64,000 bases of DNA from Chlamydomonas sphaeroides. Lineage: Eukaryota; Chlorophyta; Chlorophyceae; Chlamydomonadales; Chlamydomonadaceae. The notes below the pieces were generated by a model, which saw only the letters and a list, made by a program, of their open reading frames with translations, was not told the origin of the DNA and searched no databases. The stretch covers positions 1 through 64,000 of the forward strand of contig BDDC01000409.1 in NCBI GenBank assembly GCA_001662425.1. Direction: 5' to 3'. The first letter of the stretch is position 1. Every line of letters begins with the position of its first letter. Made by a program: the position numbers and the translations under genes. Positions 33,798 through 45,100 of this stretch are shown here, piece by piece.

Positions 33798-35725
33798 GCC
33801 GATGACGGTCGCGTCCGCGTTCCCTGATCCCTGCTGCTGCAATCGAGCGCAGCTGCTGCTGCAAGAGCTGCTCATCACGCAGTGCGCGCGCGAGCGGCCG
33901 CAGCTGCGCTAGCTAGCTCTGCTGGAGCGAGTGCGCCCGCGTCCGCCCCTGCGCGCGCCTGTCGCGCGCCGCCCGAGGCGCGCTGCCGCTTCTGCCGCTG
34001 CTGGCTGTGCTGCTGGGCCCGACAGGTTTACCGCAGCGTTATCGCAGGCTGTGGTGCTGGGCCCGACAGTTTATTATCCCCGCATTCGCGGCACGCACCC
34101 CCACGCCGAGGTCGGTCACCCAAGTAAGTCGTCCTGGCCGTCGTCGCGGCTGGGGCCATGCTCACCTGGTGGAAGTCGCTCGGCCACGACGCAAGCTGCT
34201 GCTGTGGTGGAGGCGTCGGGCTTGGAGGTCGGCTCAGCAGGGTCTTGCGTATGCGCCGCGGCGGCCTGCGCGCCTGCGCGCATCATGGCTATATGTCGCG
34301 GACTGTGATACTGAAAGGGCGCCGGTCTGTTGACGACGAATAGCTAGCTTTTGGTGTGGTAAGCGAGCTCGAAAGCCGCGTGTCCGTGCGAAAATGTGAG
34401 CTTGGCATGCAATGCGGGGACAAGCGAGGAAGCCGATGTCGGCGGCGGGGGAATGCATGCATCCCGATCGATGCCGCGACCCATAATTCGCGTGGTCTCG
34501 GTGACAAACCTGCCCCAAAACTCACCCAAAACTGTAGTTCCGACAGAATTTGCAGCAAATGCCTTCAGAGCGTCTATCTATTGAACTTCGGTTCGCTCCA
34601 ACAAGCCCCTGCTGCCGCCGCCATTACAAATATACGAACCACGCCGCGCTGGGAACTTATGCGACGGTCTTTTGGTCTGAGCAGGGATTACGCTGCATGA
34701 GCTTAAATAGGGCTGGAGCTGTTCTGGAGCTGGAGAGGTCTCGACGGAGGTCCTAGGAGCTGGAATATCCATGCACTACTGATGACTCGCATGGAGCAAG
34801 CAAGCAAACGGCTGCAACATTGTGCCATTGCGACTTCCCTTACATCGTAAAGGAACGGATGCGCGGGCTGACTTGACCTTCACGAGCCAACGGCATGCAC
34901 TTCGTTCGGCTCTCCCATGGCTCTCGCTCACCCGTATCGATGTCCCTCCCCCTCTTTCTTCGTCCCCGCTTTCCCCCCCCCCATACCTACCCACCCACGC
35001 ACGCACATACAGACGCAATAATTGTCCCACTGTTCGGCCGCAGATGCGGGATGGCCCTTATACGTTAGTTGCTGAACCTCCGGGCACTGACTAAGTCAAC
35101 CGTCTCCCGCCTTGTCCCGTCTGACAGGTTCGGCCTCCGGTTGCTTGCGCGCGGGGATGGGATGGGGCGCCAGCGACCTCACAGCAAAGTAAGAGCACAC
35201 ATAGATACGCCACACCAGCTTCCCACGACACGTACTGTTGCGTCCAGCAGGGTACTGTTGCAAGATGCTGCAACTCCCCGACGTTGCCACTACGGATAGC
35301 CCCTCCCTAACCCACAACTGTATGCCAGAGGCTTGCGCTCTGAGCATCCATGGCTGGCTTTCATGTCTTACAACAACGTTGGAGGCAACGACCCAAAAGC
35401 CTCCCCCTTGACCCCGTCCGTCCATCCGGCCTCCTGCCTCCCCCTCCGCCGTTCCCGCCTCTTTCCCTTTCCCATCTCCATCCGCTGCCTTCTCCCCTCC
35501 GTCCGTCGCCGCCTCCTCTGGTTTGCAACTTACATGGCAACACATCGCAGGGAGTTATCGATGTTGCCTCGGTTATGCAGGTTCAGGTTTTAACTCGACC
35601 GTGTGCTGCTGGCCTCGCTCAAGTCTCATTAACATATCCTCTTGCCAATGTGCTCCACAACTCCACTGCACCCTCAGCCACCCAATCCGTCGCCCCCTCC
35701 ACCGCACCCACCGCCACCCCTTATA

Positions 35726-35743
35726 ATATATACCGGTATATAT
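35726..35743. repeat. Perfect 18-bp palindrome
   Basis: ATATATACCGGTATATAT, an AT-rich perfect inverted repeat in a GC-rich genome, inside the large intergenic region. Confidence 0.9.
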
Positions 35744-37077
35744 GTCAAAGCAACCCCACCTGCTTGGTCCATGCAACGTACTGTGCTCTTCACGGCAAGC
35801 AAGGTAAAGCAGGGACTTCAAGCTCCTCAGCATGCAGCCCAGCCAGCCAGGACCATCCACGCCCATCCGGCCGGTCCACCCAGGCAAGCAACTGATGGTA
35901 CGCCAGAGGCAGAGCAACGCTTGGCTGTGCCAGCACATACATCCGGGTAATCCCCTGCTGGGCAGGCGACCTTTTGGAAAGCACTAGATAAGGCAGCTCC
36001 TGGCCCACAAGCGCTGGCCTCGCCCGCGGCCCCTGGCATGGCCTGCGGTCCCAAGTGCGCAGTCGTGCGTGACCGGGTCATCAGGCCCGCCTGCCGTTTA
36101 TGGCAGGCAGGGCTGTGACAAGGGCCAGCAGCTCACGGCGGCACATGCACCAGCCAAGCACCAATGTCTCCGCCCTACCTGGCGGCGAGAGCACACCGAT
36201 GCACCTCCTGGCGCACCTGGATCGCTGGCGCATGCGATGCAACGTGCGTGGCGGATTGTTGTGCGCGCTTATCACGGCATGCTGTACGGCACCCGGCCGC
36301 GTCTGCGCGATGGACAGAACTAACGAAACTGGCCTTACTTGTCCCGTGCCGGCGGCGCGCCTAGCTGATAAGCTCAGGTCACCCCGCATCCCGGACGAAG
36401 CGGCGAGGCAAGCAGCAAGCCAAACCTGTGGGGGATCAGATGCCGGTGTGAAGAGGTCGAGGCAGGCCGCGTGACGTTAGTGACGTCGGGTGGCCTTGCG
36501 TCGGGAGGGTACGGCACGGGCGGGACACGGGCTGGGCCATGCACCCGGCTGCAGCAAGCAGGCGCGCCCGAGGTAGGGGCAGGCACGTCCGGATGTGGAT
36601 CCACATAGACCGGCGGCCGGCCAGTGGGACGGTGCGTGCCGGCCAAGAGGACCCCGCCGCGACCGCGTGTCGCTGGCGGCTGCAGAGCACCCCAGGCTGG
36701 CTGGGAGGCTGATGCTGGCATGCATACGCGGGGGCGCAAGGGGGTGCCTGGCTCCGTGTGGGGTCCGGGACGGCACAGGTCCGCGGCCTGCGGGGTGGGT
36801 TCGCCCCGCGGGTCGCCACACCCCGTCCGTCCCGTCAGCGAGCACTCAGGCCCACAAACAGATGGTTCAAGATGGAGCTTGGCGCCTCGCAGCATGGTCG
36901 CGGCCGGCCTTAACCCGAGGTCAAGCTGCTGCTGACAAAGTGTTGCTTGCAACCTTGGCGTCCGGCCGCAATACCGCCATACGGTCGCCACGCGCGACGT
37001 GAGCGCGGTTGCTGCTGCTGTTTGCCGCGACGCCCCTAACACACTCTGCCGCTGTTCCAGCTGTACACACGGCCAAG

Positions 37078-38146
37078 ATGCTGACGCTGGTGTGCTCCGA
37101 CGAGGGTGGCAGCCGCGAGGTGCCCGCACGCGAGGGCAACCTGTGCCAGGCCTCCCCCGTGCTGGCGGCGATGCTGGAGCAGCCGCTGGCGTCGCCAGGG
37201 GTCCTGAGCCTGGAGGGCGACAGCGCCGACACCTGGGAGACGGCGCTCAAGATGATCAGCCCCGCCAACTTCGCCCCGTCCTACGTGACGGAGGTCAGTC
37301 TGTTGGCCCCCATGCACTCGCCCCGGCCGGCCGGCTGGGCCTCCCCGCGCGTCTACGAGCGAGGCGAGGACACACATGCCTTCAGTGGCCGAAGCTTGCC
37401 CCGGCCGGTCCACTTGCAAGCCGCTCCAGTAGCAGGGGGGCGTGTGGCTGGCTGCAACAGTGCCCGCGGGCGTGCCAGGCGCGAGGCACCTGTCGGCGCC
37501 ACACAGCAACTTAAAACTTTGGAACCAGCGTGGAAGTCAGAGTAGGGTACCTGAGACAACCACAGCGCCTCATCGCCACCGCCCTCCCTGGATTGCGCCC
37601 TGTCACTCGCAGGCCAACGTGGAGGCGCTGCTGGCGCTGGCGGACAAGTACGATATGCACCTTGTACGGGCAGCCTGCGCCGACTTCCTGTCCCGCGACA
37701 TGAAGCCCGCCGACTATAAGCACCCCACCGCCTACCCCGCGCTGGAATCGCCGCGCAACCCGCTGCGGGCGCTCTCGCTGGTCGACAGGTCGGTGCGCGT
37801 GTGCGAGGAAGCAGAAGGGCACGTACGGTGCATTGCCGCCCACAGGGCTGGCCGTGGGTCTGGGTTGTGTCGCAGGCGCGGCGCTGGCGTCACGGCGGGT
37901 GCCTAATGGCGGCCCCTCCCGCCTCCTCCCGGCCCTCCCGGCCCCTCCTGTACCGCCTTCCCCCCTAGGTACTGCCGCCAAGACACCAAACTGCAGGCCC
38001 CCGTGGCCGCTGTGGAGGCGGCTGTGGCGGCGGTGATGCGCAGCTGCGGCGGCTCCGTGCAGCGGCAGCTGGAGGACCCGCGCTGCCTGGACCTCGTCAC
38101 GCCGCGCGCGCTGGCCGTGGCGCTGCACCATGCGCTCGGCTGCTAG
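37078..38146 (+). CDS. BTB/POZ domain protein
   Basis: BTB/POZ proteins mediate dimerisation and often serve as CUL3 ubiquitin-ligase adaptors. Exons 37078-37293, 37613-37788 and 37969-38146, in phase. Exon 1: LTLVCSDEGGSREVPAREGN, then LCQASPVLAAMLEQP and a LEGDSADTWETALKMISPAN block. Exon 2: ANVEALLALADKYDMHLVRA, CADFLSRDM (the 'LL.lAdkY.m..l...C..fL' signature). Exon 3 is short and ends LALHHALGC-like (VALHHALGC). The fold lacks its first strand; the frame upstream of ATG 37078 continues to a good acceptor (CTGTTCCAG, about 37060), so an additional 5' exon probably supplies it. Intron 1 contains one copy of the 36-bp repeat R2. Function beyond BTB not assigned. Confidence 0.85.
37523..37558 (+). 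repeat. Short dispersed repeat R2, copy 1
   Basis: AACCAGCGTGGAAGTCAG, five variable bases, then GGTACCTGAGACA. The same 36-bp arrangement occurs at 52288-52323. This copy is in intron 1 of the BTB gene. Confidence 0.85.
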
Positions 38147-39005
38147 CTATCTAGCTGGGCGAGAGGGCGAGGGAGGGCAGCGGCAAGCAACACCGCACGA
38201 CTTCGCCGGTCCGTGCCTGTGTGTGGTGCTGTCCTGCTGGGGCTTTGCCGGCTCGCCACTTCGACGAGTGTACATACGCCGCAGTGCTGCGCTCTCACCA
38301 TTTTGGGGCAAGGTCAACATTAATGCATCGCACATTGCCTGGGGCTTGATTTTACCATTCCAAGTTCGAATGTCCTCACGTCAAAGTTCGAATGTTACGG
38401 CGGCAGCCTTGTTTGGATGGGTGAGGGCTAGGAGGGCGCACCTGGGGATGCCGTGGGCTGCAATGGTATGCACATGCGCAGCAACGCAGGCGGTGGTGGC
38501 ATCCGGTAGCCCCTGACGGCCTGGCGAGCTGGTCGGCGCTGCCGCTGGTGTCCAGCGGCGGCGGCACATGTGGCAGACGGATGCTGTGATGCTTTCACGT
38601 GCTGTCTGTGGTCAGCAATGCATGTTGTGACACGGGTGTGTGAGGCAGGTAGGATCAGACCCGCCCTGCGGGTGCCTCGCTCGGCCAGGATCAACGCCGG
38701 CTGGCGCTTGGCGGCGGACGGCAGCCGGTCCGCCGGCTCGCCTGCGGCCTGATGGCGCTGGTCGAACCGCCTGCCGCCGGCCCAGTGGCCGTCGCCCGCT
38801 GCTGGGGAGCCCACGCCGCATCTCCCAGCTCCCGAGCAAGCCCACGGCCTGGGCTGGGCTTACGCTATGGCCCAAAACACGAGAAACGCGAACGAAGGCA
38901 GCACGGTATCTGGCACAGGAGTGCCCGCGGGGGTACCAGCTGCGCTGGCTGGCGGGCGCTTGCGCGGCTGCAGTTCAACGCTTGTGCGACCCCATCTGAT
39001 TTCTG

Positions 39006-39344
39006 TCAAAACACTGAGCTGGTGTAAAAGCCCTTGCATGCATAGCCGGCGGCCAGGGCCTTGGCCAGCAGCCGCAAGCCGAGCGAGGGTGTCGTTGCAG
39101 GAGCAGCAGCTGCGATGCGGTGGAGGCGCCTTGGCGAAAGCCGGGCCGCCTCGCGCTTGGCGGCGGCGAGCAGGCGGCCTTCCTCCTCGCCGCCGCGGTG
39201 GTCCAGGAAGCGCCGCCGCAGCTCCTGATCCAGCGCCAGCGCCTCTTGCAGGACCGATAGATCGTCACGTGCGCACCCGACATCACGCACCGCGGCCGGC
39301 GAAGCGCCATGTGGGGAAGGGACAGTGCGGCTGCGAGCCGCCAT
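39006..39344 (-). CDS. Possible small gene or terminal exon, unknown
   Basis: A 112-codon frame with a true ATG (39344) and stop. Its middle is charged and helix-like (DLSVLQEALALDQELRRRFL, GRLLAAAKREAARL), and it ends GYACKGFYTSSVF, which is less repetitive than shadow frames here. No family recognised. It lies just past the likely poly(A) site of ORP on the same strand. The opposite strand is also open, so this could be chance. Confidence 0.3.
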   Translation of the reverse strand: MAARSRTVPSPHGASPAAVRDVGCARDDLSVLQEALALDQELRRRFLDHRGGEEEGRLLAAAKREAARLSPRRLHRIAAAAPATTPSLGLRLLAKALAAGYACKGFYTSSVF

Positions 39345-39384
39345 CGCGCCCCCGCCGGCCCCCGCGCACGCAGTACCTCGTGCG

Positions 39385-39389
39385 TTACA
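39385..39389 (-). terminator. Candidate TGTAA poly(A) signal for ORP
   Basis: TGTAA on minus, about 970 bp past the ORP stop. TGTAA is the usual chlorophyte poly(A) signal; this one was the nearest seen by eye. Confidence 0.35.
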
Positions 39390-39719
39390 ACGCGGTCATG
39401 GCCACGCTGCGCAATAGTGCGCTCGCAAGTCGGATGCCTGCCAGCATGCACACCGCCAGCACACCCGCCCCCACCGCGCAACGCCAGCACACCCGCCCCC
39501 ACCGCGCAACGCCCGCACACCCACACCCACCGCGCAACGCCCGCAGGCCGCAACCCTTAGCGCACGCACACTGCCCCGGGAGCGCAGCAGCGCCCAACGC
39601 ATCCGAGCGCCCAACTGCCTAACGGCCGTACACGGCCGCGCCCCGGTCAGCACACACACACGCGGCCCCACAGCCCGGGCGCACCGCACCCGCAACTCAC
39701 CGCTCCCACCGCTCCCACC

Positions 39720-39788
39720 GCTCCCACCGCACCGCACCGCACCGCACCGCACCGCACCGCACCGCACCGCACCGCACCGCACCGCACC
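39720..39788. repeat. ACCGC pentamer microsatellite
   Basis: About 13 copies of CACCG/ACCGC in a row, noncoding. Confidence 0.9.
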
Positions 39789-40356
39789 CATGCACACCTG
39801 GCTCATGCCCCAACCGCCCATCCTCCGCTCCGGCGCCCATAACTCCGCCAGCCTCCCGGCTCTTCGCGCAGGTAGGCCTTGGCCCGGTGGCGCGCCCGCG
39901 GCAGGCGACGGCGTGTTCCACCGCCCCACTGCACCGCGCTCTCTCTGCCGCCGCAGGAGCCCGCTGCGCCGGGCGGCCAGCGCTATACCCATGCCATCCC
40001 TCATCTGTGCCGACAGCACCCACCAGAGCCCCCACCAGAGCCCCCACCAGAGCCCCCACCAGCCCCCCTTCCTGGCTCCAGCACAGGCCGGGCAGAGCCT
40101 TGGTCGACCGGGCAGGCAGCAACCTTATCTCGTGCGAGCGCAAATGTACCCTTGTGCCCCGTGCAAACCCCGCCACTCCCTCCCTGCCTGTGGAGCGCCC
40201 TTCGCCTCCGTGCCTTTCGAGCATCTCCGGCCTCAAGGCCAAGCCTGGCAGCTATCTGCTGCCTGCCTCGGGCAGTCGCGCTGCTTTACGCCACCTGCCG
40301 CCCTCCGGCCTGCCTCCGGCCCTGGCCGCTGCCTGCCGTTGCAATGCCCCCCCGCC

Positions 40357-42094
40357 TCAGTACAGGTCCGGCAGCTCGCCCCACTGCTTCTCTTCGCGCG
40401 CCGCCCAGTACTCGCCCGTCCACTGCCACACGCTGCCGGGCTGCGTGGCGAGCGCCGTCATCTCCTTGGTGTCGAACACCACCTGGACCGGGAGGCAGGG
40501 GGCAGAGGGGCGAGCGGCGAGGTTAAGATGGGAGCGGAGCGGCAAGCGGAATCAAGGGGAAAAGCAGGCCCAGTCATCGGGCTCGTGCAGTCGAGAGCAC
40601 GCCGCCGCACACCCACGCAAGCCCCCACTGGGCCAGGCACCATGCCCCGCCCCTGACCCCACCCACTGCAACCAGCGAGTCCGGCGGCCCTTGCCCTCTG
40701 CCTCCTGCCCACTGACTCCTACCGCTCCACTGCCTGCCACGCGAGCATGGCCTCCACCTGGGGCGGTTGTGACCCCGCCTTCCCCCAAACCTGCGCTCCC
40801 CCGCCCCCGCCCACCTGCTTGAACCAGCGCGGGCGGTACTCGATGCCCGCCTCCTTGCGCTCCTTGCGGACCGTGCGCTGCTTCTCCTCCAGCCGCAGCT
40901 TCTCCTGCAAGCAGAGAGCGGCGAGAGGAGTGAGCAGGCGCAGTGCAGGGTACACCGCGTGAACATGTGTGTTCCAGTGTTAGGTACAACAGGACCCCAC
41001 ACGCGGCACAGCACGCCCCGGGTAGAGTGGCGCGTCGGCCGTGCGCAGAGGGAATGCGGTTAGATGCGCCAGTGCGGAAGCGCCAGTGTATATGGCCGAT
41101 CAACGCGAGTCAGGGCCTTGCGCTGCTTCTCCGCCAGTACCAGTTTTACGTGCAGCATGCAGCGTGGCCATGGGCGTGCGCCAACACCCACACGCTCCCC
41201 TTTGTCTGACGACGACCTTGCGCTAGTCGCGGCAAAGTTGACACGTGCCCAAAGCCCATGCACCCTCCCATTCCCCCTCCTTCCCCTCGCACTCACGTCG
41301 GTGGCCAGGTTCCACTCGCCGTTCTCCAGCGCGCGCATGTCGGGCCGGAAGCGCGCGTCCGTGGGCGGCAGGCCCGGCGCGTAGGGCGCCGAGGGGTCGT
41401 TCATGCCCAGCGCGAACCTGGCCGGGCGGGGAGGCGGAGGCGGGAGACAGGGACACGGATTGGGCGACGGGCGAGGCACGGCGCCAGCGGGATGAACGGG
41501 ACCGAGCCAAGAGAGACGGCGGCTGTGCCTCCATCATCATCGCCGTCGGCTGGAGCACTCCTGGGGCATGCGCGACACTTGCTGCCCCCCGACCCGCTAG
41601 AGCTACCATCCACTAGCCAAGTGGTCATCACCCCTTCCGTCTCCCGTCTTCCCCCATGCCCCACCGTGTCATGAAGTACTGGTCGCGCGGGTTGGGCAGC
41701 TCGGCCGGGCGCGTCCAAATGAGCTAACAAGACCAGGGCGGGCATGGGGGCGGGGGCACGGAAGGGTCAGGGCGGCGGCGCAAAGATGAGATGATGGCGG
41801 TGCCGGTGGCAGAGGCATCGGCCCGCCGCATCCGCTTCTTCGTACTGCCCCCCTTGGCGCACCTGCTTCTCCGTGCTGCCCCCCTTGGCGGCGGCCGCCT
41901 CGGGTGTCATATGCGCGTACAGCTCGCGCATCGAGTTGCCGGTGATGCGCCACACCTGGGGAAAGGTAAGGGACAGACGGGGAAGGATGCGTGCGCGTGT
42001 GTGCGCGCCTATGCATCCACAACCGCGCCCTCCGCGTTGCGGCACGAACCCGACACACTCTCCTCCCACTCTTCCAACCCTCCGGCTATCCCGC

Positions 42095-42134
<40 letters not shown>

Positions 42135-45100
42135 NNNNNNNNNNNNNNNNNNNNNNNNNNNNNNNNNNNNNNNNNNNNNNNNNNNNNNNNNNNNNNNNNN
42201 NNNNNNNNNNNNNNNNNNNNNNNNNNNNNNNNNNNNNNNNNNNNNNNNNNNNNNNNNNNNNNNNNNNNNNNNNNNNNNNNNNNNNNNNNNNNNNNNNNNN
42301 NNNNNNNNNNNNNNNNNNNNNNNNNNNNNNNNNNNNNNNNNNNNNNNNNNNNNNNNNNNNNNNNNNNNNNNNNNNNNNNNNNNNNNNNNNNNNNNNNNNN
42401 NNNNNNNNNNNNNNNNNNNNNNNNNNNNNNNNNNNNNNNNNNNNNNNNNNNNNNNNNNNNNTTGTCCATCACCACGCCCTCCGCGTGGCCTCGCTCCTTG
42501 GTGTTGCCGCGGCAGGGCTTGATGATGAGGCGGGAGGAGTCGCCTGGGGGCCAGGGAAGGGGGCGGCGGGCCCCGTGGGGGCGGGCGGCTCAGGCCGGGA
42601 CCGAGCAGCTCGTTGCTTGCTCATCCCACGGGATGCGACCGATGCGTGCAGCAGTGGACTCCACTACCCGAGGCGATGGTGTTCCTGACGTGGGAGTGGT
42701 TCAGGGCCCGGCCCGTCCCCTCCGCGGCAACCCTCCTGCCCGTGCTGCGGCCCCAGCCGCGCCCCCACCCGTGGTGATGTTGCGGACGCGCATGTCGCAG
42801 GCCAGGTCGATCCAGAAGCGGCCCAGGATGATGTCGTTGATGGTGATGGTGCCCAGGTTGAACCTGGAGGCGGGGGAGAAACCAGGGGCAAAGACAGGGG
42901 GAGCGTGTCTGGTACGTGCCAGCTCAAGTGCTGTCGTCGCGTCCCCGCCTTGCCATCCTGCCCTGCCCTTCCCCCTCCCGCCTCCTCCACCCACCTGAAC
43001 TCATCGCCGTGCCCCTTGAGCCGGACGCTCATGTGGCCGGCCAGGATGCACTCGATGGACTTGCCCCAGAACTTGGTCTTGGTCTCCACCTCGCCGTAAA
43101 ACTCGTAACCTTGGGGACCTGTACGGCAGTACGGCAGTACGACAGCACGGTGCCTTGTGGCACGGCTCGGGATAGAGGTAGGCAGGGTTTGGCAGCAGCT
43201 GCGGGGGCGCGCGCAGCAGACGGGGCAGGACCTGCATGCGCTCTTTTCAAGCTGTACGCTTCTCTCGTGTAAACACGCGGCCGAGCGGCAACGAGCGGCA
43301 ACGAGCGGCAACGAGCGGCAACGAGCCCCACCTGCTCCCTCCGCCACGAAGCACGACACGGGCGGGTGGTGGCTGACCTGCTCGCACAGGTAGCTGGGGG
43401 GTCGCGAGGGAGGCCCAGGGGGTGGAAGGGGACATGAGCAGGCGGAAGCGGTTGCCAGGGGGTGGGAGGGAGGGACGGAGGCGCGAGTGACGGTTGACGA
43501 CACGATCTTGCGTGCCCCACCCACAGCTCCTTCCCCTGCCCAAAACACCGACACGCCCTGCCCTTTCCCCTCCCGGCCCCATCGCCCCCTCCCCCTCACC
43601 GCGAGCTGCCGTCCGGCGCCTGCCACTCATACGTCTCGCCCAGCAGCGGGTTGAAGGGCTTGTTGTCGCGCAGCGGCTGGCTGTTGTAACCGGCCAGCAG
43701 CCAGCAGCTCACCTGGGGAGGGGCGCGGGGTTTGCTCGGAGGGTTTCACCAGGGTTAAGGGGTGTCGGGGTCTCAGGCCACGGACACAGGACCAGGCTTA
43801 GTCAGGCGCCGCCTGCTGTCGCCGGCCAGCAGCCAGCAGCTCATATGGTGGGGCACGGTACAAGGTGGCTTGGGGCCTTCCGGCGGCTGGCCAGCAGCGG
43901 CAACTGCCGCCGGCCGTAGCAACCAACTGCCGCCAGCAGTGGCAACAACGCAGTTGGGGTTCCGCCTTCCGCGCCATGCAGCATCTGGCAAGGGCTCCGG
44001 TGGGGTCGATGCGCTGACTGCGAGCAGCCCGGTCGGGCGTGAGCCGGTGTGGCAGTGTGGCTTTGCGTCGCGAGCTGCCGCAGCAAGTGCTCACCAGCAT
44101 GAGGCGCTCGTGGGGGTCAGAGGCGGCGCAGGCCTTGTCCAGCAGGTGGCGGTTCTCCAGCACCTCGGCCATGCTGCGGGAGAGGGCCGGGAGAGGAGGG
44201 GCCGCGTGTGGGTTCGTGTCGCTCCGGGTGGGGGGAGGGGCAGGCGGTGTCATGGCGGGAGCGGCTCTCCAGCACCTCGGCCAGGCTGAGGGAGACGAGA
44301 GCGAGACGAGCGGGCGCATTGGCGGAGGACATGTTGTTTGCGCGGTGTGCGATAGCCACGGCGAGGGGCATCGGGCCGACGGCCGCAGAGCAGGCCAGCG
44401 CGCGTGGTTGCCACACGCCCTGCGTGCAGCTGTGCAGCGCAGCGCTGCCGCGCCCTCGCCCTCGCCCCCTCACCGCTGCGTCATGGACAGCGGTTCGTTG
44501 ATGGTGGCGGGCATGGTGATCTTGGTCAGGTCGCGGCCAATCATGTTCTTGAGGATGGACCAGATGGAGAAGCCGCGGCCCAGCGGCTTGGGCGCCGGCA
44601 GCTGGGAGCGGCCCGCGTACAGCGCCACCTGGGTGCCGCGGGGTGAGGCCGGCCGGCCGGTTGCTGCTGCTACCTCGGGAGACCGACCGTGTAGGGCGGC
44701 GGTGTGCTCCCTGCCTCCCGTCTGCCTCCCTCACCGTCCCTTTGCCGCCGCCGGCCACGGCATCGCCCACCTCGTCCACCTCATCATCGTCGTCGTCGTC
44801 GTCCAGCGTGGCGTCCGTCTCCTGCGGCCGTACGGGCCCACGCAGGCATGGGGTTGGAGTTGCCGCCACCACCGGCCAATGCGACACCGGTACTCGACAT
44901 ATGGGTCGAGCCTCGGCAGCGTTGTCGGGGCGGCTGCGGCCACCTTTCGTGCTCGTCCAAGCCGGCGCCATGCCGCCGCCACACCGTGCTGCCGCCCCCA
45001 CCTCCCGAGCAGGCAACACGTCGCCGCGCAGAGCGCCCGCCCACGTGTCCCCGGCACTCGCTGCACCCCAGCAGCGCGGCGCTTCCCCAGCTCCTGGCGC

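Larger units (their letters stand above)
33468..37077. other. Divergent intergenic region, no gene recognised
   Basis: Lies between the minus-strand transporter and the plus-strand BTB gene. No frame shows a domain I know or convincing exon structure. It contains a TATA-like element (33790), a perfect AT-rich palindrome (35726-35743) and several GTACGGCA octamers. The unassigned first exons of both neighbours may lie at its edges. Confidence 0.5.
38147..40356. other. Convergent intergenic region with simple repeats and weak coding signals
   Basis: Between the BTB gene (plus) and ORP (minus). Contains both 3' UTRs, repeats of CACACCCGCCCCCACCGCGC type (39470-39545), CTCCCACCG repeats (39701-39728), the CACCG microsatellite and a CCCACCAGAG repeat (40021-40065). 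Possible coding on both strands near 39006-39622 is described separately. Confidence 0.5.

Noticed and set aside
38570..39030. Possible exons of a second plus-strand gene after BTB
   Set aside because: Frames are Arg/Ala-rich with no domain, and splice phases do not connect to the BTB gene.
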